Origin: Gordonia alkanivorans NBRC 16433
GTDB taxonomy: Bacteria > Actinomycetota > Actinomycetes > Mycobacteriales > Mycobacteriaceae
Assembly: GCF_000225505.1 (NCBI RefSeq)
Contig: NZ_BACI01000047.1
Location: 1 to 61,652 of the forward strand
Direction: 5' to 3'
DNA length: 61,652 nt
The translations under genes were made by a program, and so were the position numbers. Position 1 is the stretch's first letter; every line of letters starts with the position of its first letter. Under the pieces are notes generated by a model. The model did not search any database. It was not told the origin of the DNA and saw nothing but the letters and a program-made list of their open reading frames with translations. This document shows positions 36,239 through 44,849 of the stretch, in pieces.

Positions 36239-36982
36239 TCAGAGTCCGCTACGGCGCAGCGTCACCCGATACGTGTAGTGCTCGGGGAGGAAGTAGCTCA
36301 CCGCGAGTTCGACGGCCCGCCCCCGCGAGTCGGTGTAGAGCCGGTCGACGCGCAGCACGGCGTGCCCCTCCGGACAACCGAGACGCCGAGCGGTGTCAGC
36401 GTCTGCGGTGGTGGCCGTGATCGACTGCGCGCACTCCTCGATCGGATACTGCAGGTGGGGTTCGAGCAGGCCGATCATCGTGTGATCGCTTGTCGCCCCG
36501 GACTTCACCTCGGGCGCGTCGATCACCAGCCGGGCCACCGACTCGGGCCACGACACGGTGGTGACCACGAACGGCACACCGTCGTGGAATCGCTGGAACA
36601 CGATCCGGTAGACAACATCGGTATCGAGTCGCAGGCGCCCGGCCGCTTCGAGATCGACTCGACGCGAGGGTGATTCGAGGACCTGCATCTCGGTGTCGGT
36701 CGAGAGGTTCATCAGATCGTCGATCGAACCGAGCTGCCGAAGATACTGACCGGCGTTCTCGGTCGCGAAGGTCCCTCGACCGGGCACGCGGTAGACCGAA
36801 CCCTCGGTGACCAGTTCGAGGAAGGCCCGGCGCACCGTCTGCCTGCTCAGCCCGTACTCCTGCGACAGCTCGGACTCGGTGGGCAGCCGGACGCCGCCCT
36901 TGTAGCGCCCCTGCGCGATGTGCGAGCGCAGTTCGGCGGCCAGCACCTTGTACGCCGGCTCGGACTGCCCGACCTCGCTCAT
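36239..36982 (-). CDS. GntR-family regulator, HutC/UTRA subfamily
   Basis: A 247-residue protein. The N-terminal GntR winged HTH (YKVLAAELRSHIAQGRY...RLPTESELSQEYGLSRQTVRRAFLELVTEGSVYRVPGRGTF) precedes a UTRA effector domain ending LAVSYFLPEHYTYRVTLRR. It lies 46 bases after the acyl-CoA dehydrogenase gene on the same strand and probably controls this divergent C5/acyl-CoA cluster. The effector is likely a small acid or its CoA ester, by inference. Confidence 0.87.
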   Translation of the reverse strand: MSEVGQSEPAYKVLAAELRSHIAQGRYKGGVRLPTESELSQEYGLSRQTVRRAFLELVTEGSVYRVPGRGTFATENAGQYLRQLGSIDDLMNLSTDTEMQVLESPSRRVDLEAAGRLRLDTDVVYRIVFQRFHDGVPFVVTTVSWPESVARLVIDAPEVKSGATSDHTMIGLLEPHLQYPIEECAQSITATTADADTARRLGCPEGHAVLRVDRLYTDSRGRAVELAVSYFLPEHYTYRVTLRRSGL

Positions 36983-37028
36983 CCCACTCCCCTGTTCGAG
37001 TACCGCTTCCGCTGACGAGACGACGCCG

Positions 37029-38180
37029 TCAGATACCGCCCCGTGCCACGAGCTGCGCGGCGATCACGTTGCGCTGGATCTCGTTGGTGCCCTCGCCGAC
37101 GATCATCAGCGGTGCGTCGCGGAAGTACCGTTCGACGTCGAACTCGGTGGAGTAACCGTAGCCGCCGTGGATGCGAACGGCGTTGAGGGCGATCTCCATC
37201 GCGACCTCGGAGGCGTACAGCTTGGCCATACCGGCCTCCATGTCGCAGCGTTCGCCCTTGTCGTACTGGTCGGCCGCGTGCCAGGTGAGCTGGCGGGCCG
37301 CGGTCAGCTTGGTCGCCATGTCGGCGAGGTAGTTGCCGATCGACTGGTGTTTCCAGATCGGCTGGCCGAAGGATTCGCGCTGCTGTGCGTAGGCCAGCGA
37401 GTCCTCGAGAGCGGCCGTCGCCACACCCAGTGCGCGACAGGCGACCTGGATGCGGCCGGTCTCCAACCCCTTCATCATCTGTCCGAAACCCTTGCCGGGC
37501 ACGGTGCCGAGGATCGCCGACTTGGGTGCGCGGTACCCGTCGAAGAAGAGTTCACAACTCTCCACGCCCTTGTAGCCCAGCTTGGGCAGGTCGCGTGAGA
37601 CCGTCAGTCCGGGACCGTGTTCGACGAGGACGATCGAGATGCCCTTATGCCGCGGCTGTGCCGCCGGATCGGTCTTGCACAGCAGGGCGATGAGCCCGGA
37701 GCGTCGCGCGTTGCTGATCCAGGTCTTCGCGCCACTGATGACCAGCTCGTCGCCGTCCTCCTTGGCCACGGTCGACATCGCCTGCAGGTCGGAACCACCG
37801 CCGGGCTCGGTCAGCGCCATCGTCGCCCGCATCTCGCCCGTGGCCATCCGCGGCAGGTAGTTCTGCTTCTGCTCCTCGGTGCCGAACAGCGTCAGCAGCT
37901 TGGCGACAACGGTGTGACCGCCCATCGCACCCGCGAGGCTCATCCAGCCCCGGGCGAGTTCCTGGGTCACCCGCGCATAGCAGGGCATCGACACCGGCGA
38001 GCCGCCGTACTCCTCGGGCACGGCCAGGCCGTAGATCCCGATCTGCTTCATCTGCTCGATCCACTTCTCGGGGTACTCATTGGCGTGCTCGACGTCCTGC
38101 ACGGTCGGCTTGACCTCGCGGTCGACGAAGGACCGAACGGTCTCGACGAGGAAGGATTCTTCGGCTGACAGCGTGCTCAT
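37029..38180 (-). CDS. Acyl-CoA dehydrogenase
   Basis: A 383-residue FAD enzyme of the acyl-CoA dehydrogenase family, with MALTEPGGGSDLQAM, WISNARRSG, GRIQVACRALGVATAALEDSLAYAQQRESFGQPI and the catalytic glutamate in VGEGTNEIQRNVIA. The substrate is uncertain, with short- or branched-chain acyl-CoA most likely. The ATG at 38180 has AGGTGA nine bases upstream; a GTG four codons earlier is possible. It is divergent from a CitE-like lyase operon that suggests a dicarboxylate pathway. Confidence 0.85.
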   Translation of the reverse strand: MSTLSAEESFLVETVRSFVDREVKPTVQDVEHANEYPEKWIEQMKQIGIYGLAVPEEYGGSPVSMPCYARVTQELARGWMSLAGAMGGHTVVAKLLTLFGTEEQKQNYLPRMATGEMRATMALTEPGGGSDLQAMSTVAKEDGDELVISGAKTWISNARRSGLIALLCKTDPAAQPRHKGISIVLVEHGPGLTVSRDLPKLGYKGVESCELFFDGYRAPKSAILGTVPGKGFGQMMKGLETGRIQVACRALGVATAALEDSLAYAQQRESFGQPIWKHQSIGNYLADMATKLTAARQLTWHAADQYDKGERCDMEAGMAKLYASEVAMEIALNAVRIHGGYGYSTEFDVERYFRDAPLMIVGEGTNEIQRNVIAAQLVARGGI

Positions 38181-38219
38181 GGAGGGGCTCACCTGTGATC
38201 TTCGTGGTCCGGTTGATTT

Positions 38220-38247
38220 GTACGGCCATTTTGTCTATCGGCCGTAC
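38220..38247. promoter_or_regulatory. Inverted repeat in acyl-CoA dehydrogenase-lyase intergenic region
   Basis: GTACGGCC (38220-38227) and GGCCGTAC (38240-38247) are perfect arms with a 12-base spacer. They sit between two divergent operons, one of which encodes a GntR regulator. A weaker repeat, CAGAC-N6-GTCTG, lies at 38266-38281. Either could be the GntR target. Confidence 0.5.
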
Positions 38248-38355
38248 CTATGTCAACCTTTCCAACAGACATCCTGGTCTGATACAACCGTGACGGCACA
38301 CTTTGGCCGCACATTTGATACCCGACAGCCGGGTTGTCACGATCATTTGGGAGCA

Positions 38356-39198
38356 ATGGTGCAGAGAAGACGAGGCGTTCTGGTGGCTCCGGCCTCCGAC
38401 GACCGCAAGGCACGCAAGGCGCTGGCCTCCATCGCCGACGAGGTGGTCCTCGACCTCGAGGACGCGGTCACCCCGGCCAACAAGGATTCGGCCCGTGCGG
38501 CCGCTGCTGAACTCGTCGCCGAGTTCGGTGGCGATCGGGCGGTCTCGCTGCGCATCAACGCCATCGACACCCCGTGGGCCGCGGAGGACCTGTCCGCGTG
38601 CGCGCAGATGCCGAACCTGACCTCGGTGGTGCTCCCCAAGGCCGACACCCCGAACGATCTGAAGGAGGCCGACAAGCAGCTCGGCGATTCGGCTGTCCGC
38701 CTCCAGGCCCTGCTCGAGACCCCGCGCGGGATTCGCGATGCGGGAGCGATCTGCGCCGCAACCGACCGCCTCGACGCCGTACTGATCGGTTACGCCGATC
38801 TCGGCGCAGCGCTCGGCCGCGCGTCGGGCCTGCCCATGCAGACCTGGCACATCGTGCAGGACTCGGTCTTGCTCGCCGCCCGCGCGGCCGGCGTCGACGT
38901 GATCGACGGCCCGCACCTGACCATCGCCGACGACGACACCTTCCGCGACGCGAAGCGTTGGGTCCGCGACCTCGGCTTCGACGGCACCTGGGTGATCCAC
39001 CCGGCCCAGTTGGCAAGCGCCATCGAGATCTTCACCCCGGACGCGGACGCCATCGAGGATGCGCGACGCGTGCTCGAGGCGCTGGAGAAGGCTGCGGCCG
39101 CAGGTGCCGGTGCCGCCGAACTCGACGGCCGGATGCTCGACGAGGCGCTTGCCGTCTCCGCTCGCCGCGTCCTCGCGAAGGGAGCAGTCGATGAGTGA
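38356..39198 (+). CDS. HpcH/HpaI-CitE family CoA-ester lyase
   Basis: A 280-residue TIM-barrel lyase of the CitE/malyl-CoA lyase group. It shows RGVLVAPASDDRKARKALAS, the metal-site LDLEDAV, SLRINAIDTPW, VVLPKADTP, the glutamate in LQALLETPRGI, and GFDGTWVIHPAQ near the end. Likely substrates are citramalyl-CoA or beta-methylmalyl-CoA. The ATG at 38356 follows GGGAG. It overlaps the MaoC gene by eight bases. Confidence 0.83.
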   Translation: MVQRRRGVLVAPASDDRKARKALASIADEVVLDLEDAVTPANKDSARAAAAELVAEFGGDRAVSLRINAIDTPWAAEDLSACAQMPNLTSVVLPKADTPNDLKEADKQLGDSAVRLQALLETPRGIRDAGAICAATDRLDAVLIGYADLGAALGRASGLPMQTWHIVQDSVLLAARAAGVDVIDGPHLTIADDDTFRDAKRWVRDLGFDGTWVIHPAQLASAIEIFTPDADAIEDARRVLEALEKAAAAGAGAAELDGRMLDEALAVSARRVLAKGAVDE

Positions 39199-40210
39199 AG
39201 CCATCGCCGTCGGCGGACCCTACTTCGACGAACTGACGCACGGACAGGTCTTCGACGACGCTCCGTCCCTGACGCTCACCTCCGGTCTCGCCGCCTCCCA
39301 TCAGGCGATTCTCGGTGACCGACTGAGGCTTTCGCTGGACGCACATCTGGCGGGCCGCGTCCTGGGCGAGGGCACACTCGCACATCCCGGACTCGTCACC
39401 GACGTCGCGATCGGGCAGTCGACGCTGGCCACCCACCATGTCAAGGCCAACCTCTTCTACCGCGGGCTGCGTTTCCTGAGCTACCCGAAGATCGGCGACA
39501 CGCTCACCACCGTGACCGAGGTCGTCGGGCTACGGGAGAACAAGTCCAAGCCCGGCCGCGCCCCGACCGGTCTGGCCGCGCTGCACATGATCACCACCGA
39601 CCAGAACGGCGCGACGGTCCTCGACTTCTACCGCTGCGCGATGCTGCCGCTGTCCCCGGATGCCGACCCCGGCCGCACCGTGCACGCCGACGATCTGAGC
39701 ACCGTCGGGCCCGGCGACGACGCCGAACCGGCGTTGCCCGGCTGGGATCTGGCCACCTTCCGGTCATCGGTCGGCGGCCAGCACTTCTCCCCCGACCTGG
39801 CCGGACGCGTCTACCGTTCGAGCTCCGACGTCGTCTCCAGCGCACCGGAACTCGCTCGCCTGTCGCTGAACATCGCGGCCACCCACCACGACGAGCGAGT
39901 GGCCGGCAAGGCGGCCGGCGGACGCCTGGTCTACGGCGGCCACACCATCGGACTCGCTCTGTCACAGGCCAATCGGGCGCTGCCGAACCTGGTCACAGTG
40001 GTGGCGTGGGACTCCTGCGATCACACCGGACCCGTCCGGGAGGGCGACACCCTGAGTTCGGAGATCCACGTCGAGGAAGCGACGCCGCTGGCCGGAGGCG
40101 GTGGAGTCCTGCGGCTCCGGTCGAAGGTCGTCGCCCATGGCGACGGTGACGACCAGTCAGCCGAGGACCGCGACGTCCTCGACTGGCGCTACCACGTCCT
40201 GATGGCCTGA
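39191..40210 (+). CDS. MaoC-like double-hotdog hydratase, mesaconyl-CoA hydratase type
   Basis: A 339-residue protein with two hotdog domains. The first holds the YFDELTHGQVFDD start and LATHHVKANLFYRGLRF. The second holds GGRLVYGGHTIGLALSQANRALPNLVTVVAWDSCDHTGPVREGDTL, which has the hydratase residues. The architecture matches mesaconyl-CoA hydratases. With a CitE-type lyase before it and a class III CoA-transferase after it, hydration of mesaconyl-CoA to citramalyl- or methylmalyl-CoA is a sensible inference. Confidence 0.8.
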   Translation: MSEAIAVGGPYFDELTHGQVFDDAPSLTLTSGLAASHQAILGDRLRLSLDAHLAGRVLGEGTLAHPGLVTDVAIGQSTLATHHVKANLFYRGLRFLSYPKIGDTLTTVTEVVGLRENKSKPGRAPTGLAALHMITTDQNGATVLDFYRCAMLPLSPDADPGRTVHADDLSTVGPGDDAEPALPGWDLATFRSSVGGQHFSPDLAGRVYRSSSDVVSSAPELARLSLNIAATHHDERVAGKAAGGRLVYGGHTIGLALSQANRALPNLVTVVAWDSCDHTGPVREGDTLSSEIHVEEATPLAGGGGVLRLRSKVVAHGDGDDQSAEDRDVLDWRYHVLMA

Positions 40211-40243
40211 CCCGAAACACACTTTCCGGAGGATCTTTCGCCC

Positions 40244-41383
40244 ATGAGCACCAACACCCGCCCCCTCAAGGGTCTCCGCATCGTGGAGGTGTCGAGCTTT
40301 GTCGCATCACCTCTGTGCGGTCTGACACTGTCGCAGCTCGGCGCCGAGGTGATCCGCGTCGACCCCATCGGCGGCGCGGCCGACACCAACCGCTGGCCGG
40401 TCACCGACGACGGCAACTCCATCTACTGGACCGGCCTCAACCGCGGCAAGAAGTCGGTGACCGCGAACTTCCGGGAACCCGAGGGACAGAAGCTGATCCA
40501 GGACCTCGTCACCGAGAGCGGTCCCGGTGGCGGCATCCTCGTCACCAACGCCGGTGGCCGGGCGTGGATGAGTCACGAAACCCTCTCGGCCAAGCGATCC
40601 GACGTCATCTCCCTGGAACTCCTCGGTCGTACCGACGGCACGCCCGGCGTCGACTACACGGTCAACGCGGCGCTGGGTTTCCCGGCGATCACCGGTCCCA
40701 CCGACTACGCGGGTGTGGTCAACCATGCCCTGCCCGCGTGGGATGTCGCCTGCGGCTTGTATGCAGCACTTGCGATCACCGCCGCCGTCCGACGCCGCGA
40801 TCAGACCGGCGCCGGCGCCCAGATCACGCTGCCGCTGGAGGACACCGCCCTGGCGATCGCGGGAACGCTCGGCTACCTCACCGAACCGCAACTCGGCGTC
40901 GGCAGCCGGCCGGCGACCGGGAACGACGTCTACGGCACGTACGGAACGGATTTCGTCACTGCCGACGGCGGCCGGTTCATGCTCGTCGCCCTCACCCCGC
41001 GTCACTTCCGGGACCTGGTCGCGATGACCGAGACCGGCGACGCGGTGGCGGCGATCGAGAAGGCCCTCGGTGCCGACTTCACCACCGAAGCCGACCGGTA
41101 CATCCATCGTGGGGTCCTCACCCCACTGTTCGCCGCGTGGTTCGCACGCCACTCCGCCGCCGAGGTCGACGAGGCCCTGTCGAAGAGCGCGGTGTTGTCG
41201 GAGCGCTATCGAACATTCGACGAGGTCGTCGAATCAGGTGTGCTGCAGCAGAATCCGCTGTTCACCGAGCTGTACCAACCGGGCATCGGCACGTACCTCG
41301 CTGCCGGCCTCCCGGCCCGGTTCGACGGTGAGCACTACTTCGCCGGACCCGCCCCGGAGCTGGGATCGTCGGCGGGATTCTGA
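40244..41383 (+). CDS. Class III (CaiB/BaiF) CoA-transferase
   Basis: A 379-residue family III CoA-transferase with LKGLRIVEVSSFVASPLCGLTLSQLGAEVIRVDPIGG, NRGKKSVTANFREPEG and a long C-terminal lobe with GRFMLVALTPRHFRDL. The usual catalytic Asp region near residue 150 reads LLGRTDGTPGVDYTVNAALGF. It probably activates a dicarboxylic acid for the hydratase and lyase encoded just upstream. GGAGG precedes the ATG. Confidence 0.83.
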   Translation: MSTNTRPLKGLRIVEVSSFVASPLCGLTLSQLGAEVIRVDPIGGAADTNRWPVTDDGNSIYWTGLNRGKKSVTANFREPEGQKLIQDLVTESGPGGGILVTNAGGRAWMSHETLSAKRSDVISLELLGRTDGTPGVDYTVNAALGFPAITGPTDYAGVVNHALPAWDVACGLYAALAITAAVRRRDQTGAGAQITLPLEDTALAIAGTLGYLTEPQLGVGSRPATGNDVYGTYGTDFVTADGGRFMLVALTPRHFRDLVAMTETGDAVAAIEKALGADFTTEADRYIHRGVLTPLFAAWFARHSAAEVDEALSKSAVLSERYRTFDEVVESGVLQQNPLFTELYQPGIGTYLAAGLPARFDGEHYFAGPAPELGSSAGF

Positions 41384-41399
41384 CGCCCCCAACAGACAG

Positions 41400-41440
41400 A
41401 GTGCGGGATCAGTGCCGTTTTCCGGCACTGATCCCGCACT
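41400..41440. terminator. Perfect 18-bp stem-loop between convergent genes
   Basis: AGTGCGGGATCAGTGCCG at 41400-41417 is exactly complementary to 41423-41440, with a five-base TTTTC loop. It separates the CoA-transferase and ectoine hydroxylase genes and should terminate from both sides. Confidence 0.8.
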
Positions 41441-41449
41441 GTGTTCAGG

Positions 41450-42388
41450 TCACCTGTGCGCGAGGTGGTCCGGCCGTGGTGCGGTGCCGCCGAACGGTTC
41501 CTGCAGGGCATTCGCCTTCGCGTTGAACACGACGAAGAGGTTGCTCCGCGGGTACGGCGTGATGTTGCCGGCCGAGGCGTGCAGGCAGTTGGAGTCGAAG
41601 TAGAGCGCCGAACCCGCCGGTCCGGTGATCGTGTCGATCCCGAGCTCGTCGGCGAGGGTTGCGACATCCTCCTCTTCCGGCGTGCCGAACGGCGGCCGGT
41701 ACGAGGTCAGTGATTCCCGGTGGTAACCATCGGGAGTCGCGCCGACGCAGCTGACGAAGCGGCGATGCGACCCGGGGATGATCATCAACGGGCCGTTGGT
41801 GGACAGGTTCGGGGTGAGCGCCAGCGAGACGCTGAGTGCTCGTGGTGCCGGCATCCCGTCCTCGGCGTGCCAGGTCTCGAAGTCGGAGTGCCAGTAGAAA
41901 GGTCCTCCGGCGAAGCCCGGCTTCAGGTTGATCCGACTCTGGTGGATCGTAACCTCGTCGTCCAGGATCTGTTCTGCGACACCGCGAATCGCATCACGAT
42001 CGCAGATCTCGGCGATGAGGTCGCTGAGCTTGTGAACCGCGAACAGCGAACGTACGTCTCCGCTGGAGGATTCGCGGATCACCCGGTCGTCCTCCCCGAG
42101 ACGGTCGGTGATGTCGGAGACCTCGCGGAGGCATGCGTCGATATCCGCGGCCGACAGGACCTTGTTCTCGGTGTGGTACCCGCGGTCGGCGTAATGACGC
42201 AGCTCGGGGGCCGACAACGGTCCCGGGTTCCCCATGCTGCCCCACACGGTGTTGTGAGGGCGCGGTTCGATCTGGCTGCGGTGGGCGAGACGGGTCCGGT
42301 ACACGTCGACGCCGCGCGCCTGATCGCCGTTCTTCGGGATTTCGGTTTTTGTGATCTGAGTGTTCTGGTTTGCTGTTTGAGTTACCAC
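41450..42388 (-). CDS. ectD: Ectoine hydroxylase, phytanoyl-CoA dioxygenase family
   Basis: A 312-residue Fe(II)/2-oxoglutarate dioxygenase converting ectoine to 5-hydroxyectoine. The EctD signature FYWHSDFETWHAEDGMP contains iron ligands His167 and Asp169, with His270 in NCLHAS. The start is GTG at 42388 after AAAGGA; an ATG at 42412 is open but lacks a ribosome site. No ectABC genes are in the window, so ectoine must be made or imported elsewhere. Hydroxyectoine protects against salt and heat. Confidence 0.87.
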   Translation of the reverse strand: MVTQTANQNTQITKTEIPKNGDQARGVDVYRTRLAHRSQIEPRPHNTVWGSMGNPGPLSAPELRHYADRGYHTENKVLSAADIDACLREVSDITDRLGEDDRVIRESSSGDVRSLFAVHKLSDLIAEICDRDAIRGVAEQILDDEVTIHQSRINLKPGFAGGPFYWHSDFETWHAEDGMPAPRALSVSLALTPNLSTNGPLMIIPGSHRRFVSCVGATPDGYHRESLTSYRPPFGTPEEEDVATLADELGIDTITGPAGSALYFDSNCLHASAGNITPYPRSNLFVVFNAKANALQEPFGGTAPRPDHLAHR

Positions 42389-42638
42389 GATCGATTCGAT
42401 CCTTTCCCTCATCCGGCAGGCCGCTCGGGCACAAACATCCGGCGGCAGGCAAGGTGATTGTGTTGTGCGCGAGTCCGCATCACAGGACGGCGGACCGCGA
42501 GACGGTACGGCTGCACGGGGCGCGCGATCAGCTGCACGCGCCTGATCAGGCCGTATGAGTGCACCTTGCCAGGGAAATGCGGTCCCCCGCAACCATGCTG
42601 GTATGCCGCTTGCGAAACCCCGAGTTGGGGGGTGTATC

Positions 42639-43427
42639 TCAGACGTGTTGCAGGACCACGGTCGCGATCGACGAGGGCTTGCCCGACGAATTCGCCGACA
42701 CGACCCGGACGACCGAGAGACTTCGTCCGCGATGCAGGGTCTCCGAGGTGAACGTGGTGGTGTCGGCGGCATTGCACGGACGCACGTAGGTGATGTCGAT
42801 GCTGGTGGTGCGCAGCTGCCCGTTCGCCTCGACCGAGGACATCGCGGCGAGTTCGGAAGCGCAGATGAGGATTCCACCGTGCACGCTGCCCATGCCGTTG
42901 GCCGACAGGGCCGTCGGGGCCATGGTGAGCACGTCGGCGGCGGTGGACACGAGACCCAACTGCTCGCGCACCGGACTCACAGGCGCGTCGAGGACCTCGG
43001 CAGTCGCATGTGCCCCCGGGACCGTCGGGGCGTCGACGAGATGCGAGCGCTGGACGACCGTCGCGAGCGGGCGACCGGACGGATCGGACACCGTTCCCGT
43101 GGTCATCGCACCCCGCTCGTCACGCGCGACGATCTCGCCGGTGACGGTCAACGGCGTCCCGTCGAGGGGCGGGTCGGCGACGAAGTCCATGCGGATTCCG
43201 AGGGACACCGGCCAGCGTCCGTCGGGGCTGCCCGCATCGACCACGTATCCGGTCACGTCGTCGAGGGCGACGGCAAGCGCCGCCCGGTTGACGCCGGCGG
43301 CGGGGTCGGCGAGCCACGGCCCGGTCTCGATGCGGGCCTCGCCGCGTTCGGCGGACACGGCGCGCCCACTGATCCGCAGCATGACCTCGGGGCCACCGAT
43401 GTGGAAGACAGACGAAGTCGTCGGCAT
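42639..43427 (-). CDS. Acyl-CoA thioesterase-like double-hotdog protein
   Basis: A 262-residue protein with two hotdog repeats. The first spans about residues 10-130, with NRAALAVALDDVTGYVV. The second spans about 165-262, with NGMGSVHGGILICASELAAMSSV and SIDITYVRPCNAADTTTF. The HGG in the second repeat is typical of PaaI-type thioesterases. The acyl group is unknown. A 250-base gap without a recognisable gene separates it from ectD. Confidence 0.75.
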   Translation of the reverse strand: MPTTSSVFHIGGPEVMLRISGRAVSAERGEARIETGPWLADPAAGVNRAALAVALDDVTGYVVDAGSPDGRWPVSLGIRMDFVADPPLDGTPLTVTGEIVARDERGAMTTGTVSDPSGRPLATVVQRSHLVDAPTVPGAHATAEVLDAPVSPVREQLGLVSTAADVLTMAPTALSANGMGSVHGGILICASELAAMSSVEANGQLRTTSIDITYVRPCNAADTTTFTSETLHRGRSLSVVRVVSANSSGKPSSIATVVLQHV

Positions 43428-43440
43428 GGAACGAACTTAC

Positions 43441-44793
43441 TCAGCGTTCGGAGTTCGCGTACTCCAGGATCACGTCGACGGCACGCGATGCGCTCTGGCA
43501 GGCGCCCTCCATCGTGGTGGTCCAGTCGGTCCTGGTCCAGTCGCCGGCGAGGGCCAGGCCGTCGACAGCGGTGCGCTGGTCCGGGCGGATTCCCGCGGTC
43601 CCGGGGCGCTGGGCGAACGTCGACTTGGACATCCGGACGACGTGGCTGTGGATCACTTGTGCGTCCGCGGCCTGCGGGTAGTACTTGCGCAGCATGTCCA
43701 TCTGGATGTCGGTGATCTCGGCGTTGGTCTTGCCGATCAGGTCATACGACGCCGACACCGTCGTCGAGTAGAACCAATTGTCTTTCGGCTCCCGCCCGTG
43801 CATGCGCTGGCGGTCCCAGACCTGTTCCAGCACTCCCTCTCCGCCATGAAGGATCTCGCCCCAGTCGGTCATCCCGATCGATCGGTCGAGGTAGAGGTTG
43901 ACGCTCACGATCGGTACGGGGGTGAGGTTATCGACGGCTTCATAGATCCGCTCGTGTCCCGGGACCTGATCGAGCAGTCCCTTCACGCTCCACACGGGCA
44001 CCGCGCAGATGACGGCGTCGGCCGCGACCTTCTCCCCGTCGGCGAGCGTCACCCCGGTGACGGCGCGGTCGGTGACGTCGATCGACGAGACCACGGCGCG
44101 ATGCCGGACGTCCACGCCCGCGTCGGCGAAACGCTTTTCCGCTCCGGCGATGAAGAGGGTGTCGAGGTCCACGGTCGGGAATCCGATGGAGACCGGCGTG
44201 CGCGTCGCGATCGCACGGCGAGCACCGGTCACGAGCAGGTCGGCCGGAACCTTCGCCGACGAGATCTCGGTCTTGTCGCCGGTGAGGCCGATGACGATGC
44301 CGTCCCAGAGTGCATCGCGCGCCGACTGCGGCATGCCGATGCGACGGAACCACTCGTCGGCGGTCACCTCGTCGAGCCATTCGGGTTGCCGGAACGCGTG
44401 CCGGATCAGCCGGGCCTGGGCGAGGGCGGTACGAAGTCGGTCGAGCCCGGTGACGCCGGGGAGGTCGCCGAGCGCCGCTCGCAGGCCGGTCAGTCCGCCG
44501 AAAGCCGACCTCCGGGTGGCGCCGCCCCGCATCCGCATGGTCATGTGGCCGGGGAATTCGACATGTTCGCGTGTACCGACACTCTCGAGGTACCGCATGA
44601 GGTGCTCGTATCCGCTGGCAAAGACGTGCTGGCCGTTGTCGGGCACGTCGTCCACCGCGGCGAGCGGCATCGAGATGGTCCGACCACCGAGTGAACCGCG
44701 CCGCTCGAGCAGCGTCACCCGTTGCCCCGCCTCCGCGAGCCATACCGCCGACGCCAGACCGGCGAGTCCCCCACCAACGACCACGCAATGCAT
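43441..44793 (-). CDS. FAD-dependent amine oxidase family protein, HpnE-like (hydroxysqualene dehydroxylase)
   Basis: A 450-residue flavoprotein. The N-terminal dinucleotide motif VVGGGLAGLASAVWLAEAG is followed by LERRGSLGGRT and DNGQHVFASGYEHLMRYLESVG, a pattern typical of HpnE and phytoene-desaturase relatives. The C terminus has LALAGDWTRTDWTTTMEGACQSASRA, the second FAD contact. HpnE makes squalene for hopanoids together with HpnC and HpnD, which are not here, so a carotenoid-type role is also possible. It lies 13 bases after the thioesterase gene end on the same strand. Confidence 0.7.
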   Translation of the reverse strand: MHCVVVGGGLAGLASAVWLAEAGQRVTLLERRGSLGGRTISMPLAAVDDVPDNGQHVFASGYEHLMRYLESVGTREHVEFPGHMTMRMRGGATRRSAFGGLTGLRAALGDLPGVTGLDRLRTALAQARLIRHAFRQPEWLDEVTADEWFRRIGMPQSARDALWDGIVIGLTGDKTEISSAKVPADLLVTGARRAIATRTPVSIGFPTVDLDTLFIAGAEKRFADAGVDVRHRAVVSSIDVTDRAVTGVTLADGEKVAADAVICAVPVWSVKGLLDQVPGHERIYEAVDNLTPVPIVSVNLYLDRSIGMTDWGEILHGGEGVLEQVWDRQRMHGREPKDNWFYSTTVSASYDLIGKTNAEITDIQMDMLRKYYPQAADAQVIHSHVVRMSKSTFAQRPGTAGIRPDQRTAVDGLALAGDWTRTDWTTTMEGACQSASRAVDVILEYANSER

Positions 44794-44849
44794 GCGCCAC
44801 AGCGTAGCCGCCGGCGTTCACCGGCGTGAGATGATTCTCCACCTTCGTC

